Positions 15,796 through 25,317 are shown, counted from the stretch's first letter. The stretch: DNA of 64,000 nt from an uncultured Caryophanales bacterium (GCA_902464635.1 CABQKC010000005.1:1-64000), one strand, 5' to 3'. Notes: a model not told the origin generated them from the sequence alone. Made by a program: numbers and translations.

Positions 15796-17425
15796 AAAGA
15801 TATCCTCCCTTTTTAATAACATTATATAGGCGTTCGATATATTTATTGCATTCTTCTATCGACGGGGCTTCTACCATTATCCTAATTAATGGTTCAGTCC
15901 CAGATTCGCGAAGCAATATCCTTCCTTTGCCTTCTAGTTGCTTATTTATTTCATTGAATTTGGTTTTTACATCATTGTCTTCCATGACATCGGGTTTAGA
16001 TATGACGCGTACATTTTTCAATACCTGCGGGAATAATTTAACAGGAGCGACTAATTCAGAAAGCTTTTGATGGGTAGAAAGCATTTGTTCAGCCACCCTA
16101 AGGGCAGTAAGGATGCCATCTCCAGTCGTTGCATATTTTTTGATGATAACATGGCCAGATTGTTCTCCCCCTAATACATATCCTTCTTCTTGCATCTTTT
16201 CATAGACAAAGCGGTCCCCCACTTTAGTCCTGACTAGATTGATATTTTGCTTCTTCAGGGCTTTTTCAAAACCGCTATTGGACATGATAGTTGCAACAAC
16301 GCTACTATTGTCTAATCTTCCCTCTTGTTTTAATTTAAGGGCAAGTAGATACATAATCTTATCCCCATCGACTACATCTCCATTTTCATCGACGGCAAGG
16401 CATCTATCGGCATCTCCATCAAAAGCAAATCCTACATCTAGTTTCTTTTCTTTTACAAATGCAGAAAGCAATTCAATATGAGTTGAACCGGCATTTTTAT
16501 TGATGTTAATACCGTCTGGCTCATTATTTATTAGATATAGTTTGGCTCCTAAAGCCGCGAATACTGATTTGGCAATCATCCAGGAAGCCCCGTTAGCGCA
16601 GTCTAATCCAATACGTAAATTCTTCATTGAATGTCTAGCTAAAGAGATTAGATATCCAATATATCTATTCCTGCCAGAAGAATAATCATTTATCGAACCG
16701 ATATTTTCTTTCTCTGCTAAAGGTAAATCATCCCCCTCGATACCAAGTGGCCTTAAATTATTATCAAGATAACATTCAATTAGATAAGTAACTCCTTCAT
16801 CTAATTTCTCGCCGTTTCCATTTAATATCTTTATCCCATTATCATAAAAAGGATTATGGCTAGCAGTAATCATTACACCAGCATCAAACCCATCCATTTT
16901 GGAAATATAGGATACACTTGGGGTAGTAGTTACGTGCATCAATTCTACATCCGCTCCAGATGAAGCCGCTCCAGAAGCCAAAGCATATTCAAGCATATAG
17001 GAAGATCTTCTTGTATCTTTTCCGATTACAATCCTAGGACGATACCCTATTTTTTGGCAATTATATTTAGGATTAGAATAAAACCATCCTAGAAATCTTC
17101 CGATCTTAAAAGCATGCATGGCAGTTAAATCTACATTAGCCTCGCCCCTAAATCCATCGGTCCAGAAATATTTGAATCTAAACCCTTCTGAAATTATGGG
17201 TTTTATCTTTTTGTTACGATGGATGATTATTTCATCGTTAATTAGTTCATCGGCACTAATTTTGAAGATATTGCACAATTCTGCGATTTTATCAACTTGG
17301 GGTATATTCTCCCCGCTTTCCCATTTAGATATCGATTGCCTAGATACCTTTAGTAATTTAGCTAGTTGCATTTGAGAGATGTCATAGGAAATTCTCAAAT
17401 GGACTATTTTTTCTCCAATTGTCAT
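15788..17425 (-). CDS. XRE helix-turn-helix fused to phosphoglucosamine mutase (GlmM-type)
   Basis: A 545-residue fusion. Residues about 1-68 are an XRE DNA-binding domain (IVHLRISYDISQMQLAKLL, SRQSISKWESGENIPQ). Residues about 85-545 are a full phosphohexomutase with GlmM signatures: TDGFRGEAN, catalytic serine loop TASHNPFYDNGIK, metal loop DGDADR, sugar loop GGEQSGH and phosphate loop RESGTEPLIRI. GlmM converts glucosamine-6-phosphate to glucosamine-1-phosphate for peptidoglycan. The first residue of the usual GTDG motif is Trp here. The ATG has AAGGAC six bases upstream and no internal Met lies between residue 19 and the mutase core, so the fusion is a single product. The C-terminus overlaps the GlmU-C-like gene. 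Autoregulation or control of cell-wall genes is an inference. Confidence 0.9.
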   Translation of the reverse strand: MTIGEKIVHLRISYDISQMQLAKLLKVSRQSISKWESGENIPQVDKIAELCNIFKISADELINDEIIIHRNKKIKPIISEGFRFKYFWTDGFRGEANVDLTAMHAFKIGRFLGWFYSNPKYNCQKIGYRPRIVIGKDTRRSSYMLEYALASGAASSGADVELMHVTTTPSVSYISKMDGFDAGVMITASHNPFYDNGIKILNGNGEKLDEGVTYLIECYLDNNLRPLGIEGDDLPLAEKENIGSINDYSSGRNRYIGYLISLARHSMKNLRIGLDCANGASWMIAKSVFAALGAKLYLINNEPDGININKNAGSTHIELLSAFVKEKKLDVGFAFDGDADRCLAVDENGDVVDGDKIMYLLALKLKQEGRLDNSSVVATIMSNSGFEKALKKQNINLVRTKVGDRFVYEKMQEEGYVLGGEQSGHVIIKKYATTGDGILTALRVAEQMLSTHQKLSELVAPVKLFPQVLKNVRVISKPDVMEDNDVKTKFNEINKQLEGKGRILLRESGTEPLIRIMVEAPSIEECNKYIERLYNVIKKGGYLCE

Positions 17426-17694
17426 ATATTGTCCTTTTTAAAAAATCTTTTATGAAAGCAATATATGGCCTAAAAACATTTATGTCAAGAAAGATACTCA
17501 ATAGACATTTTTACCATCAAATCGATAGATTGAATGTTTTTTAGTTAATTTAAATAAGATGTAAATAGAAGTTTACATGGTTTAATAATCATTATTAAAA
17601 AGTAAATTAACTTTATCCAAATCAAATATAAGTATGTATAATATATAAGTAATAAGGGACCCTTGTTACATATATAAAGCTAAAGGATTTATTT
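17426..17694. promoter_or_regulatory. divergent promoter region, HTH-GlmM / FAD protein-purA-purB
   Basis: An AT-rich 269-base gap. TATAAT at 17637-17642 precedes the plus-strand operon, whose first ATG has AAAGGA about ten bases upstream. A short AAGGGACCCTT palindrome lies at about 17655. No riboswitch-like fold was recognised. The XRE domain of the divergent GlmM fusion may bind here, but no repeated motif was identified with confidence. Confidence 0.45.
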
Positions 17695-19116
17695 ATGTCG
17701 CATTATGATTGCATTATTGTAGGTGCCGGACCTAGCGGGTATATGTGTGCCTATGAATTAGTCAAGAAGAGCCCTAGCCTTAAAGTATTATTAATCGATA
17801 AAGGAAAAGATGTGGAACATCGTTTTTGTCCTGTCTTGAATCACCTTATCGAAAGATGTCCTGTCAATAAAGCAGGTGTTACTGGCTGCCACCCTTCTTG
17901 TTCGATGACTTGTGGATTTGGAGGGGCTGGCGCGTTTAGCGATGGCAAATTCAATATCACGACTGAGTTTGGCGGATGGCTTGATGAATTCATTTCTGAT
18001 GAAGAGCTTATCGAACTTATTAAATATGCAGATGATATCAATCTAGAATTCGGTGCCACCCCTATTATTACCGATCCATATACCCCTAAGATTAGGGAAA
18101 TAGAAAGAAAGGCCATGGGGGCTGGACTTAAATTATTACGTGCCAAAGTTAGACACCTCGGTACTGAAGAAAACTTAAAGATATTAAGCAGGATATATAA
18201 CTATCTAAAGGATAAGATAGAAATTAGGCACGAAACATTCCTAAAAGACTTAATAATTGAGAATAAGCAAATAAAAGGAATCATCGTAAATGATGACGAG
18301 AAGATATTCGCGGATAATGTTGTCTTAGGTTTAGGAAGAGATGGGTCTATTTTCCTTAGCGAACTCTTATCTAAATATGGGGTAGAGATGATTAATAACC
18401 GTGTCGATATCGGGGTTAGAGTCGAAACTAGCAATGTCGTAATGCAAGAAATAAACGAAAACCTATATGAAGGCAAATTTGTCTATTACACTTCAAATGG
18501 GGTAAAGGTCAGGACGTTTTGTAGCAACCCGAGTGGACATGTCGTCTTAGAAAATGACCATCATGTAATATTAGCCAATGGACATTCTTACCAAGACCCA
18601 AAATTAGGGAGCGAAAATACTAATTTCGCCCTTTTGGTTTCCCATAAATTCTCCGAACCATTCAATGATCCAAATTCCTATGCCTATTCTTTGGCAAAAC
18701 TTGCCAATAAATTAAGTTGCGGATCCGTTATTTTGCAAAGATTTGGGGATATAATGCTTCAAAGAAGAAGTACCGAGAAACGTATAAAGGAAGGTTTTGT
18801 CGTCCCTACTTTAAAAGAAGCCGTTCCTGGGGATTTAGCTTTATGCTTGCCATATAAAACATTAAGTGCCCTTATTGAAATGATTAAGGTATTAGACAAA
18901 GTAACTCCTGGAATTGCAAATGATGATACTTTGTTTTATGGAGTCGAGGCCAAATTCTATTCGGCTAGAGTCGATGTAGATAAGACTTTAATGGTCAAGA
19001 ATATCAATAATCTCTATGTAGTTGGCGATGGAGCTGGAATTACTAGAGGTTTAGCACAGGCTTCTGCTTGTGGGATATATGTAGCTAGAACAATAAGCAA
19101 AAAGGAAGGTAAATAA
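17695..19116 (+). CDS. FAD-dependent dehydrogenase of the COG2509 type
   Basis: A 473-residue flavoprotein. The dinucleotide-binding motif IIVGAGPSGYMCAYEL is at residues 8-23; a cysteine-rich segment follows (CPVNKAGVTGCHPSCSMTCGF near 59-79, then GGAGAFSDGK), typical of this uncharacterised family. The C-terminal LYVVGDGAGITRGLAQA is the second FAD-contact motif. The family's substrate is unknown. The stop is one base from the purA start, so it is the first gene of a purine operon, consistent with a role linked to nucleotide metabolism, though that is only contextual. Confidence 0.88.
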   Translation: MSHYDCIIVGAGPSGYMCAYELVKKSPSLKVLLIDKGKDVEHRFCPVLNHLIERCPVNKAGVTGCHPSCSMTCGFGGAGAFSDGKFNITTEFGGWLDEFISDEELIELIKYADDINLEFGATPIITDPYTPKIREIERKAMGAGLKLLRAKVRHLGTEENLKILSRIYNYLKDKIEIRHETFLKDLIIENKQIKGIIVNDDEKIFADNVVLGLGRDGSIFLSELLSKYGVEMINNRVDIGVRVETSNVVMQEINENLYEGKFVYYTSNGVKVRTFCSNPSGHVVLENDHHVILANGHSYQDPKLGSENTNFALLVSHKFSEPFNDPNSYAYSLAKLANKLSCGSVILQRFGDIMLQRRSTEKRIKEGFVVPTLKEAVPGDLALCLPYKTLSALIEMIKVLDKVTPGIANDDTLFYGVEAKFYSARVDVDKTLMVKNINNLYVVGDGAGITRGLAQASACGIYVARTISKKEGK

Positions 19117-19117
19117 T

Positions 19118-20392
19118 ATGCCAAGTATTGTAATCGAAGGTGTTCAGTGGGGAGATGAAGGTAAGGGGAAAGTAGTCGATTACCTAGCCTCCAAATCAAA
19201 TGTAGTAATTAGGTTCCAGGGAGGGAATAATGCCGGTCATACCGTTTGTTTTGATAACAAGACATTTGCCATCAAATCTCTTCCTAGCGGAATTTTTACT
19301 CCAAATATAATAAATATCATCGCCGATGGAGTCGTTGTTAATCCATTTTTCCTAAAAGAAGAAATCGAGAATATAAAAGCGCAAGGCGTGAAGGATTTTA
19401 AATTATATATCTCTAACCGTGCCCACTTGATTCTTCCTTATCACCTAGATTTAGATGGATCTTTTGAGACTTTATTAGGAAAAGGGAAGATTGGTACGAC
19501 TAAAAAGGGTATCGGTCCTGCATATAGCGATAAGGCATCTAGATTTGGAATCAGGATGGGTGATTTATTAATAAAAGAATATCTAAAAGAAAGGCTAGAA
19601 GAAGTCCTGCCTATTAAAAATCATGAGCTTAAATCACTTGGATTAAAAGAATATGATCTTGAATCTTTATATCAAAGCCTAGTTGAAATAGGAGAATACC
19701 TAAAGCCATTCATTACTGATACAGCTAGACTTATCAATAATCTTTATGATGAAGGAAAGACCTTATTATTTGAAGGTGCGCAGGGAATGATGCTAGACAT
19801 TGATAGAGGTACATATCCTTATGTTACTTCTTCTAGCCCAAATTCAAATTATGCTTGCCAAGGTTCAGGATTGTCCCCAAGGAAAATAGATAAGGTAGTC
19901 AGCATTTGCAAGGCATATACAACTAGAGTTGGAGAAGGCCCATTCCCAAGCGAACTAAACAATGAATTAGGTAATCAAATAAGGGAAAAAGGCCATGAAT
20001 ATGGAACGGTTACTAAACGTCCTAGAAGAGTTGGGTATCTAGATTTGGTATTAGTAAAAAGGAACCTAATCCAAAGTGGCTCCACTTCTATTGCCCTTAC
20101 TTTGTTTGATGTTCTTAGCGATATCTCCGACTTAAAGATTTGTATTGGCTATGAACTAAATGGGGAAATAATCGATTATATCCCATCTACAATCTATGAA
20201 TATGATAGATGTAAGCCAGTTTATAAAGATATGAAGTCTTTCCATATCGATGAAAATGTAACTTCCTTTAATGATTTGCCAAATGAGGCTAAAGAATATA
20301 TTAGGTTTATCGAAGATTTTACTGGTGTCAAAGTATCTATCCTTAGTATTGGCAAAGATAGGAAAAAGACATTGCTATTAGGAGAGATATAA
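19118..20392 (+). CDS. purA: adenylosuccinate synthetase
   Basis: Joins IMP and aspartate with GTP to make adenylosuccinate, the first committed step to AMP. VIEGVQWGDEGKGKVVDYLA near the N-terminus, FQGGNNAGHTV near 34, EGAQGMMLDIDRGTYPYVTSS in the middle and TRVGEGPFP are all conserved. Length 424 is typical. AAGGAAGG lies before the ATG. The stop codon shares one base with the purB start. Confidence 0.97.
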   Translation: MPSIVIEGVQWGDEGKGKVVDYLASKSNVVIRFQGGNNAGHTVCFDNKTFAIKSLPSGIFTPNIINIIADGVVVNPFFLKEEIENIKAQGVKDFKLYISNRAHLILPYHLDLDGSFETLLGKGKIGTTKKGIGPAYSDKASRFGIRMGDLLIKEYLKERLEEVLPIKNHELKSLGLKEYDLESLYQSLVEIGEYLKPFITDTARLINNLYDEGKTLLFEGAQGMMLDIDRGTYPYVTSSSPNSNYACQGSGLSPRKIDKVVSICKAYTTRVGEGPFPSELNNELGNQIREKGHEYGTVTKRPRRVGYLDLVLVKRNLIQSGSTSIALTLFDVLSDISDLKICIGYELNGEIIDYIPSTIYEYDRCKPVYKDMKSFHIDENVTSFNDLPNEAKEYIRFIEDFTGVKVSILSIGKDRKKTLLLGEI

Positions 20393-21684
20393 TGATTTCT
20401 AGATACAATGTTAAAGAAATTGAAGATATATTCTCTTTAGAAAATAGATATAAGACATTTCTAGAAATCGAATTAGCGTCTTTAGAAGCCCATGTTCAAT
20501 TAGGGATAGTCCCAAAAGAAGACTATCTAAAGATAAAAGAGAAAGCCCATATCGATTTAGATAGGATTAATGAACTAGAAGCTATCCATAAGCATGATGT
20601 CATTGCCTTTACTAGGTCAATAGACGAACAGCTCGGGGAAGAAAAAAGATGGTTCCATTATGGACTTACTTCTACTGATGTTGTCGACAGTGCTTTATCT
20701 ATAAACTATGCAAAAGCCTATCAAATAATAGATAAGGATATCGATGCTTTATTAGAAACATATAGGGAAAAGGCCATTGAATATAAGAATTTGCCTTGCA
20801 TTGCTAGGACACACGGAATGCATGCGGAAATAACTTCTTTCGGCCTTAAATTTGTCAGGTTCTATGATGAACTTAGGCGTAATAAGGAAAGGCTAAAGAA
20901 AGCAAAGGAAGAACTTTGCTTAATAAAACTAGAGGGATCTATCGGGACTTTTAGCTTCCTTGATCCTAGGGTTGAGACTTTTGTTGCTTCTAAATTCAAT
21001 CTAAATTATCCAACTTTTGCAACTCAAGTCATAGCTAGGGATAACCATACAAACTTCTTATCCGTATTAGCCTTAATCGCAGAAGAAATAAATAATGCAG
21101 CGATGGAATTACGTAATCTAGCCAGGAATGAAATTAATGAGGTAAATGAGTATTTCTCCTCTTCTCAAAAAGGGAGTTCAGCCATGCCTCATAAACATAA
21201 CCCAATTTCATTAGAGAATATATGTGGATTATCTAGGTTAGAAAAAGGTTATGCCTTATCTAGTTATGAAAATATTCCTTTGTTCCATGAAAGAGATATA
21301 TCTCATTCTTCTAATGAAAGGATAATATTCCCAGAAGCCTTCATAACTCTTTCTTATATATTAAGAAGGATGAATAGGACTGTTTCTAAATTGATAGTAA
21401 ACAAGGAAAACATCCAAAAGAATATCGATTTGACTTATGGGATTATCTATTCCCAAAGGGTGTTGACTGCTTTAGTCGAGAAAGGATTAAGCAGGGAAAA
21501 ATCTTATGATTTAGTACAATCTTTAGCCTTAAAGTCTTATAACAATAAAACCGAGTTCAAGGAAATACTAAAGAATAATAAGGAAATAGTAGATATATTT
21601 AGCCTAGAAGAAATAGATGAATTGTTTGATCCTAGATTCTATTTTAGAAACATTGATTACATCTATTCTAGATGCAAGATATAG
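20392..21684 (+). CDS. purB: adenylosuccinate lyase
   Basis: Splits adenylosuccinate to AMP and fumarate (and SAICAR to AICAR). Fumarase/aspartase-type signature SSAMPHKHNPISLENI near 264-279, N-terminal motif YNVKEIEDIFSLENRY, and HYGLTSTDVVDSA near 84-96. 430 residues is normal. It overlaps the purA stop by one base (TAATG) and is followed by a terminator. With purA it forms the IMP-to-AMP branch. Confidence 0.97.
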   Translation: MISRYNVKEIEDIFSLENRYKTFLEIELASLEAHVQLGIVPKEDYLKIKEKAHIDLDRINELEAIHKHDVIAFTRSIDEQLGEEKRWFHYGLTSTDVVDSALSINYAKAYQIIDKDIDALLETYREKAIEYKNLPCIARTHGMHAEITSFGLKFVRFYDELRRNKERLKKAKEELCLIKLEGSIGTFSFLDPRVETFVASKFNLNYPTFATQVIARDNHTNFLSVLALIAEEINNAAMELRNLARNEINEVNEYFSSSQKGSSAMPHKHNPISLENICGLSRLEKGYALSSYENIPLFHERDISHSSNERIIFPEAFITLSYILRRMNRTVSKLIVNKENIQKNIDLTYGIIYSQRVLTALVEKGLSREKSYDLVQSLALKSYNNKTEFKEILKNNKEIVDIFSLEEIDELFDPRFYFRNIDYIYSRCKI

Positions 21685-21691
21685 CAAAAAG

Positions 21692-21726
21692 AAAAGACAG
21701 GAACGAATGAACCTGCCTTTTTTGTT
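21692..21726 (+). terminator. rho-independent terminator after purB
   Basis: GACAGG pairs with CCTGCC (one mismatch) around a ten-base loop, followed by TTTTTTG. Confidence 0.75.
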
Positions 21727-21737
21727 TGTTTAGATAA

Positions 21738-21968
21738 TTAGTTCAACTTCTTTTCGATAGAAGCGAATAAATCCCCAATAGTCTTGAAATTTGATAATTC
21801 CTCGGTTTCGAATTGGATATCAAACTTCTCTTCTAATTCAAGGCACATCTCTACTACATCAAGAGAATCTAATCCAAGATCCTTTAATGATTTAGTTTCA
21901 TCTAATTGTTTTAAATTTAAGCGTTCCTTGAACATTTGACGGATTTCGTCCATTTTTTCTTTAGCCAT
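21738..21968 (-). CDS. acpP: acyl carrier protein
   Basis: Carries growing acyl chains on a phosphopantetheine arm in fatty-acid synthesis. The attachment serine lies in GLDSLDVVEM, with the usual acidic helices around it (ELEEKFDIQFETEE). The start is placed at the ATG at 21968 (76 residues), which has GAGGT seven bases upstream; the longer reading from 21989 has no support. It is monocistronic, converging on purB. Confidence 0.95.
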   Translation of the reverse strand: MAKEKMDEIRQMFKERLNLKQLDETKSLKDLGLDSLDVVEMCLELEEKFDIQFETEELSNFKTIGDLFASIEKKLN

Positions 21969-22017
21969 TTGTTTACCTCGCGTAAACATTATAAGAATTA
22001 TTTAGAATAAATAAAAC

Positions 22018-22057
22018 TAGAAAAAATCGGAGGATAAATTCTCTTACCCTCCGATTC
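22018..22057 (-). terminator. rho-independent terminator of the Tad-like operon
   Basis: On the minus strand AATCGGAGG pairs with CCTCCGATT around a 15-base loop and is followed by six T. It closes the long minus-strand secretion operon before acpP. Confidence 0.9.
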
Positions 22058-22061
22058 CTTC

Positions 22062-22220
22062 TTAGGCTTCCATAGAAGCAACTAAAGAAACTTCCTCATT
22101 AGCTTTCTCACTAATTTTGCTGCTTGTGTCCTTGAATGTTGTAAACAAGACGGTTCCAACGATGGAAAATACGAGTAATACCATCATCATTCCAAGCAAT
22201 TGTCCCTTGATTTCCGACAT
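22062..22220 (-). CDS. small pilin-like protein (Flp/type IV pilin type)
   Basis: A 52-residue protein with a very strong ribosome binding site (GGAAGGAGGTGAG) before ATG. The sequence begins MSEIKGQLLGMMMVLLVF, continues as one hydrophobic helix to about residue 28 and ends in an amphipathic, charged tail. A short charged leader, Gly, long hydrophobic helix and small size are the features of Flp/Tad pilins in Bacillota. It is the last gene of a Tad-like operon, 15 bases after the previous stop. Likely the major structural subunit; processing by a prepilin peptidase is inferred, as none is encoded nearby. Confidence 0.78.
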   Translation of the reverse strand: MSEIKGQLLGMMMVLLVFSIVGTVLFTTFKDTSSKISEKANEEVSLVASMEA

Positions 22221-22235
22221 AATCTCACCTCCTTC

Positions 22236-22583
22236 CTAGATATTCGATTCATAGTAGCCAACGACTGTCGTCCTTTTTAAAGAGATTTCAATCGTGTTTT
22301 TCGAGATTATTAGGGGTTTATACGATTTATTAAGGCTAAATTCGAGCACATCCCCAATCCTAAATGAACTTGAAGCAGGCACGACTAACGTTGCCCCCGC
22401 TTCTTTTGCTAGTTTATTTGTTTCTTCTGAGATATATCCTTCATAGCTAATCCTATAGGCAATGGTCAAAGACAACGAATCAAGTGAAGAATGTATCAAT
22501 GAGATGCAAAATAAGTCACCTGCCATAAGAAGAACCATCATCATAAAAACGCTAGAAAGAAGTAATCCAAGTTTATAACCCAT
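22236..22583 (-). CDS. pseudopilin-like membrane protein of the Tad-like operon
   Basis: A 115-residue protein with one N-terminal hydrophobic helix (about residues 5-35) and a small outside domain. The layout resembles TadE-type pseudopilins, but no diagnostic motif was recognised. The start overlaps the TadC-like gene by 11 bases. Position between the membrane platform and the small pilin suggests a minor pilin. Confidence 0.6.
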   Translation of the reverse strand: MGYKLGLLLSSVFMMMVLLMAGDLFCISLIHSSLDSLSLTIAYRISYEGYISEETNKLAKEAGATLVVPASSSFRIGDVLEFSLNKSYKPLIISKNTIEISLKRTTVVGYYESNI

Positions 22584-23244
22584 CCATTATTCCTCCCATA
22601 ATTGTAACTAGACATAAAGCAAGCATTACCATAGTTACCCCACTTCCTAATAAAGGGAGAAATGATAAAGAAGATAGCTTTTCTAGTTTTCTAGTTTTTA
22701 ATGAATCATATTCATCATCCCTAAGTTTAGAGAATATGTATTTAAATTGAGATATATAGGCACCTCCGCTACCTTCATCAACCATCTCAAATATGGCAAT
22801 CATTACTTCTTTAATCTTAGAAAGAGCAAAGCTAGAGGCAAAATTTACATAAGGGGCGACGCTTTTGTCTTCTTCTATTTCTGATAACAATTTTTCTAAC
22901 CTAGCTTTAACTCTAATGGATGCATATTCTTTTACTTCCTTTAATGATTGATAGACGTTATAACCATCTTCGATATAGATTGAAAAGAAAGTAAAGATCC
23001 TTATGAATTCATCTATATCTTCTTCATTCATCTTCCTTTTATTTCTATCTAGTTTCATATAGGAATATAAAAGAAAGGCCATTAGAAGTAGAACTGGGAT
23101 AACTAGGAAGAAAGACAATCCATAAAATAGATAAATAACCACTTCTAATCCGATTGAAATTAAGCTAACTAAGGCGATAAAAAGAATCTCCATCTTATAA
23201 TTTAGGCCTGCTTCTATATATTTTTGTTTTAGACTCTTTTTCAT
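22573..23244 (-). CDS. TadC-like type II secretion F-domain membrane protein
   Basis: Inner-membrane platform component, 223 residues: two membrane segments near 18-60, a cytoplasmic helical region (ASIRVKARLEKLLSEIEED), and a C-terminal segment near 190-220. The pattern matches the T2SSF half-size proteins TadB/TadC, which occur in pairs. It overlaps the second platform gene by four bases (ATGA type). Confidence 0.78.
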   Translation of the reverse strand: MKKSLKQKYIEAGLNYKMEILFIALVSLISIGLEVVIYLFYGLSFFLVIPVLLLMAFLLYSYMKLDRNKRKMNEEDIDEFIRIFTFFSIYIEDGYNVYQSLKEVKEYASIRVKARLEKLLSEIEEDKSVAPYVNFASSFALSKIKEVMIAIFEMVDEGSGGAYISQFKYIFSKLRDDEYDSLKTRKLEKLSSLSFLPLLGSGVTMVMLALCLVTIMGGIMDGL

Positions 23245-23975
23245 TTTGTTTTCCTCCTAGAGAGGACTCCTTTTAGAGGAATATTTGTATAAACAAGTAC
23301 ATAGACTAGAATCGAGATTAGCATTAATCCATAAAATAGATATATACATCCAATAAAAGTAACCGTGTCTTTTATAAATGAATAGAAAGATGCTAGACCG
23401 ACTCTAAGGAATAATAGGATTACTAATGACATACCCCATAAAAGAGCAAATTGATAGGCATTCCTAGCCCCGTTTTTCTTAAAATGGTTGTCGTTTTCTT
23501 CAATTCGGTTAGCCTCTGCTAATAAATCACCACATAGATAAAGAGGATCTCCGCCCTGGACTTGATAAATAGAAATAATAGAAAGGAACATTGGATATAA
23601 TTCAGGGCCGAAATAGGAAGATAAATAAGATAGACGTTCTTCTATTTCTAATGATGAAATCGAATCTATTACTTTCTTAAAATCCTTATCGACATTAGAA
23701 GTTGCAATTTCAAACGAGGATTCTAAAGACTGTGTAACTGAAAGCGAGATTATAAAAGAATTAACAAAACTAGAGCATTCCTTCCTTCTTTTTAGTTTTC
23801 TAGAAAAATTAGATAGTAAGGGAGAACACCCTCCAACTAGAAATAAAATCGAGGCTAGAAGGATAATTCCCCCACTTATTAAGGAAGAAGAAATAAAATA
23901 GGCACTTGCACCAAAAATCAAGGAAAGAAAGAAGAAATAAATATAACTAGGCTTCATTTTCATCATTCCTTTCAT
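23241..23975 (-). CDS. TadB-like type II secretion F-domain membrane protein
   Basis: First platform protein of the pair, 244 residues. Two N-terminal membrane helices, a cytoplasmic region with the T2SSF-type LEIEERLSYLSSYFGPELYP stretch, and two C-terminal helices. The start could also be one of two internal ATGs (23957 has AAAGGA at suitable spacing). It overlaps the ATPase gene by 29 bases, which favours a shorter form or tight coupling. Confidence 0.75.
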   Translation of the reverse strand: MKGMMKMKPSYIYFFFLSLIFGASAYFISSSLISGGIILLASILFLVGGCSPLLSNFSRKLKRRKECSSFVNSFIISLSVTQSLESSFEIATSNVDKDFKKVIDSISSLEIEERLSYLSSYFGPELYPMFLSIISIYQVQGGDPLYLCGDLLAEANRIEENDNHFKKNGARNAYQFALLWGMSLVILLFLRVGLASFYSFIKDTVTFIGCIYLFYGLMLISILVYVLVYTNIPLKGVLSRRKTK

Positions 23976-24924
23976 AGGCTATTTCGACAGTCTTCTTTTT
24001 CTCATTTGGTCTAGCAATTGCTTCGATAAAACGTCTTACCTGGCCATCGATTAATTCTCTTTTGACATAGACAAACAAAGAGAAATGATGGTATATGTCT
24101 CCTAGAAGATCATCGTATTCGAGTTTCTTTTCTCCCATCATTGCCATTCTTGCCATTCTATAAGGCATGGCTTTTATATCTTTGGCGTGCATTGTAGTTA
24201 TTATTGGATGTCCTGACATGACACAATTTAGGGCATCTAGCATTTCTTCTCCTCTAGATTCGGCAAGAACTAGGTAATCTGGATTATTACGCAAGGCATT
24301 CTTAATCAAGCTTGCATAGCTTGCTTTCTTATTCCTTTCATCTACTACCCAGCTAGTCAAATCAAGATTATCATCAGCCCTGACCATTTCTAATTCTTCG
24401 ACATTATCAATAACAATTACCCTGCTAGAAGGCTCTAGTCTCATCAATAGGTATTTTTGCAATTCAGTCTTGCCAGCCCCAGTCTCCCCTCCTATTACTA
24501 TCGATTGCTTATTCTTTATAGCCTTTAGCAATATCCTTTTGCTATTTCCTCCAAAAAATGAATCATCATTTTCTAATACACTCCCTTCATAAGCGATACG
24601 GATGGAAAATGAATATGATTTCTTATTCCTTACCCTAGTCAAAGATAAGAAAGTCGCATTAATCCTATATCTAGAAAAAGAGACATCTAATATAGGATCT
24701 AGGAAAGAGAATTGTTTCTCTGAATAATTAGCAATTTGCCTTAAAAAGGAAGCAACTTGAGAAGGAGTTACATCAATTTCCGATTTTCTTCTCCCAAATT
24801 TATTGCTTTGGTAAAAGATATATTCTCCGTTATAGGAAATATCTGTTACCCCTTCTTTTTCTAATAAAGGAGAGATAAAAGATGTTTCTAGGAATTCCTT
24901 AAGTTTTTCATCGTTATCCATCAA
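23947..24924 (-). CDS. TadA/CpaF-like secretion ATPase
   Basis: Hexameric ATPase that powers pilus assembly. The 325-residue protein has Walker A GGETGAGKTELQKYL near 139-153, Asp/Glu-box VIVIDNVEELEM near 172-183, Walker B-type LVLAESRGEEML near 212-223 and the His box MSGHPIITTMHAKD near 231-244. These identify the GspE/VirB11/CpaF superfamily, and the partners (two T2SSF proteins) point to the Tad branch. It is somewhat short because the N-terminal domain is reduced. It overlaps both neighbours. Confidence 0.92.
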   Translation of the reverse strand: MMDNDEKLKEFLETSFISPLLEKEGVTDISYNGEYIFYQSNKFGRRKSEIDVTPSQVASFLRQIANYSEKQFSFLDPILDVSFSRYRINATFLSLTRVRNKKSYSFSIRIAYEGSVLENDDSFFGGNSKRILLKAIKNKQSIVIGGETGAGKTELQKYLLMRLEPSSRVIVIDNVEELEMVRADDNLDLTSWVVDERNKKASYASLIKNALRNNPDYLVLAESRGEEMLDALNCVMSGHPIITTMHAKDIKAMPYRMARMAMMGEKKLEYDDLLGDIYHHFSLFVYVKRELIDGQVRRFIEAIARPNEKKKTVEIAYERNDENEA

Positions 24925-25313
24925 TAATTCCTCCTTATAGCAAAAGATGCGCTTTTATCGAAGCTAACTAAGGGATTATCTTCTAAAGTGATTTTTACAC
25001 TAGCATAATTTGGATATTTAAATCCAAATCTACTTGGACTATGGGTATTCTTGAATGTATATTCCAATGAATATGTAATCGTATATCCTTTTAATTCCTT
25101 TAGAAGGTAATCTGAAACTGCATCTTTAAATAACTGCTTATCAAAATATGGGGTTATGTTCTTGCCGTTTTCATCAAAATAGATAACCGCAGATTCAACT
25201 ACTCCTTTATATAGACCTAGGTAAGCCCTATTTATCCCGTTTAGGAAATAAGATTGACGGAACATGGTCAAAAAAAGAACTAACCCGAACCCCGAAATAA
25301 TCATGTTCATCAT
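24921..25313 (-). CDS. pseudopilin-like protein of the Tad-like operon
   Basis: A 130-residue protein with a hydrophobic N-terminal helix and an outside domain of about 100 residues ending in FAIRRNY. No named family was recognised. The shape (one helix then a small beta-rich domain) is that of TadE/TadF-like minor pilins. It overlaps the ATPase start by four bases and lies four bases after the secreted protein. Confidence 0.6.
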   Translation of the reverse strand: MMNMIISGFGLVLFLTMFRQSYFLNGINRAYLGLYKGVVESAVIYFDENGKNITPYFDKQLFKDAVSDYLLKELKGYTITYSLEYTFKNTHSPSRFGFKYPNYASVKITLEDNPLVSFDKSASFAIRRNY

Positions 25314-25317
25314 ATCT

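Noticed and set aside
17426..17694. Purine riboswitch before the FAD protein-purA-purB operon
   Set aside because: No three-way-junction sequence pattern was found; only a short palindrome and a -10 box are visible.
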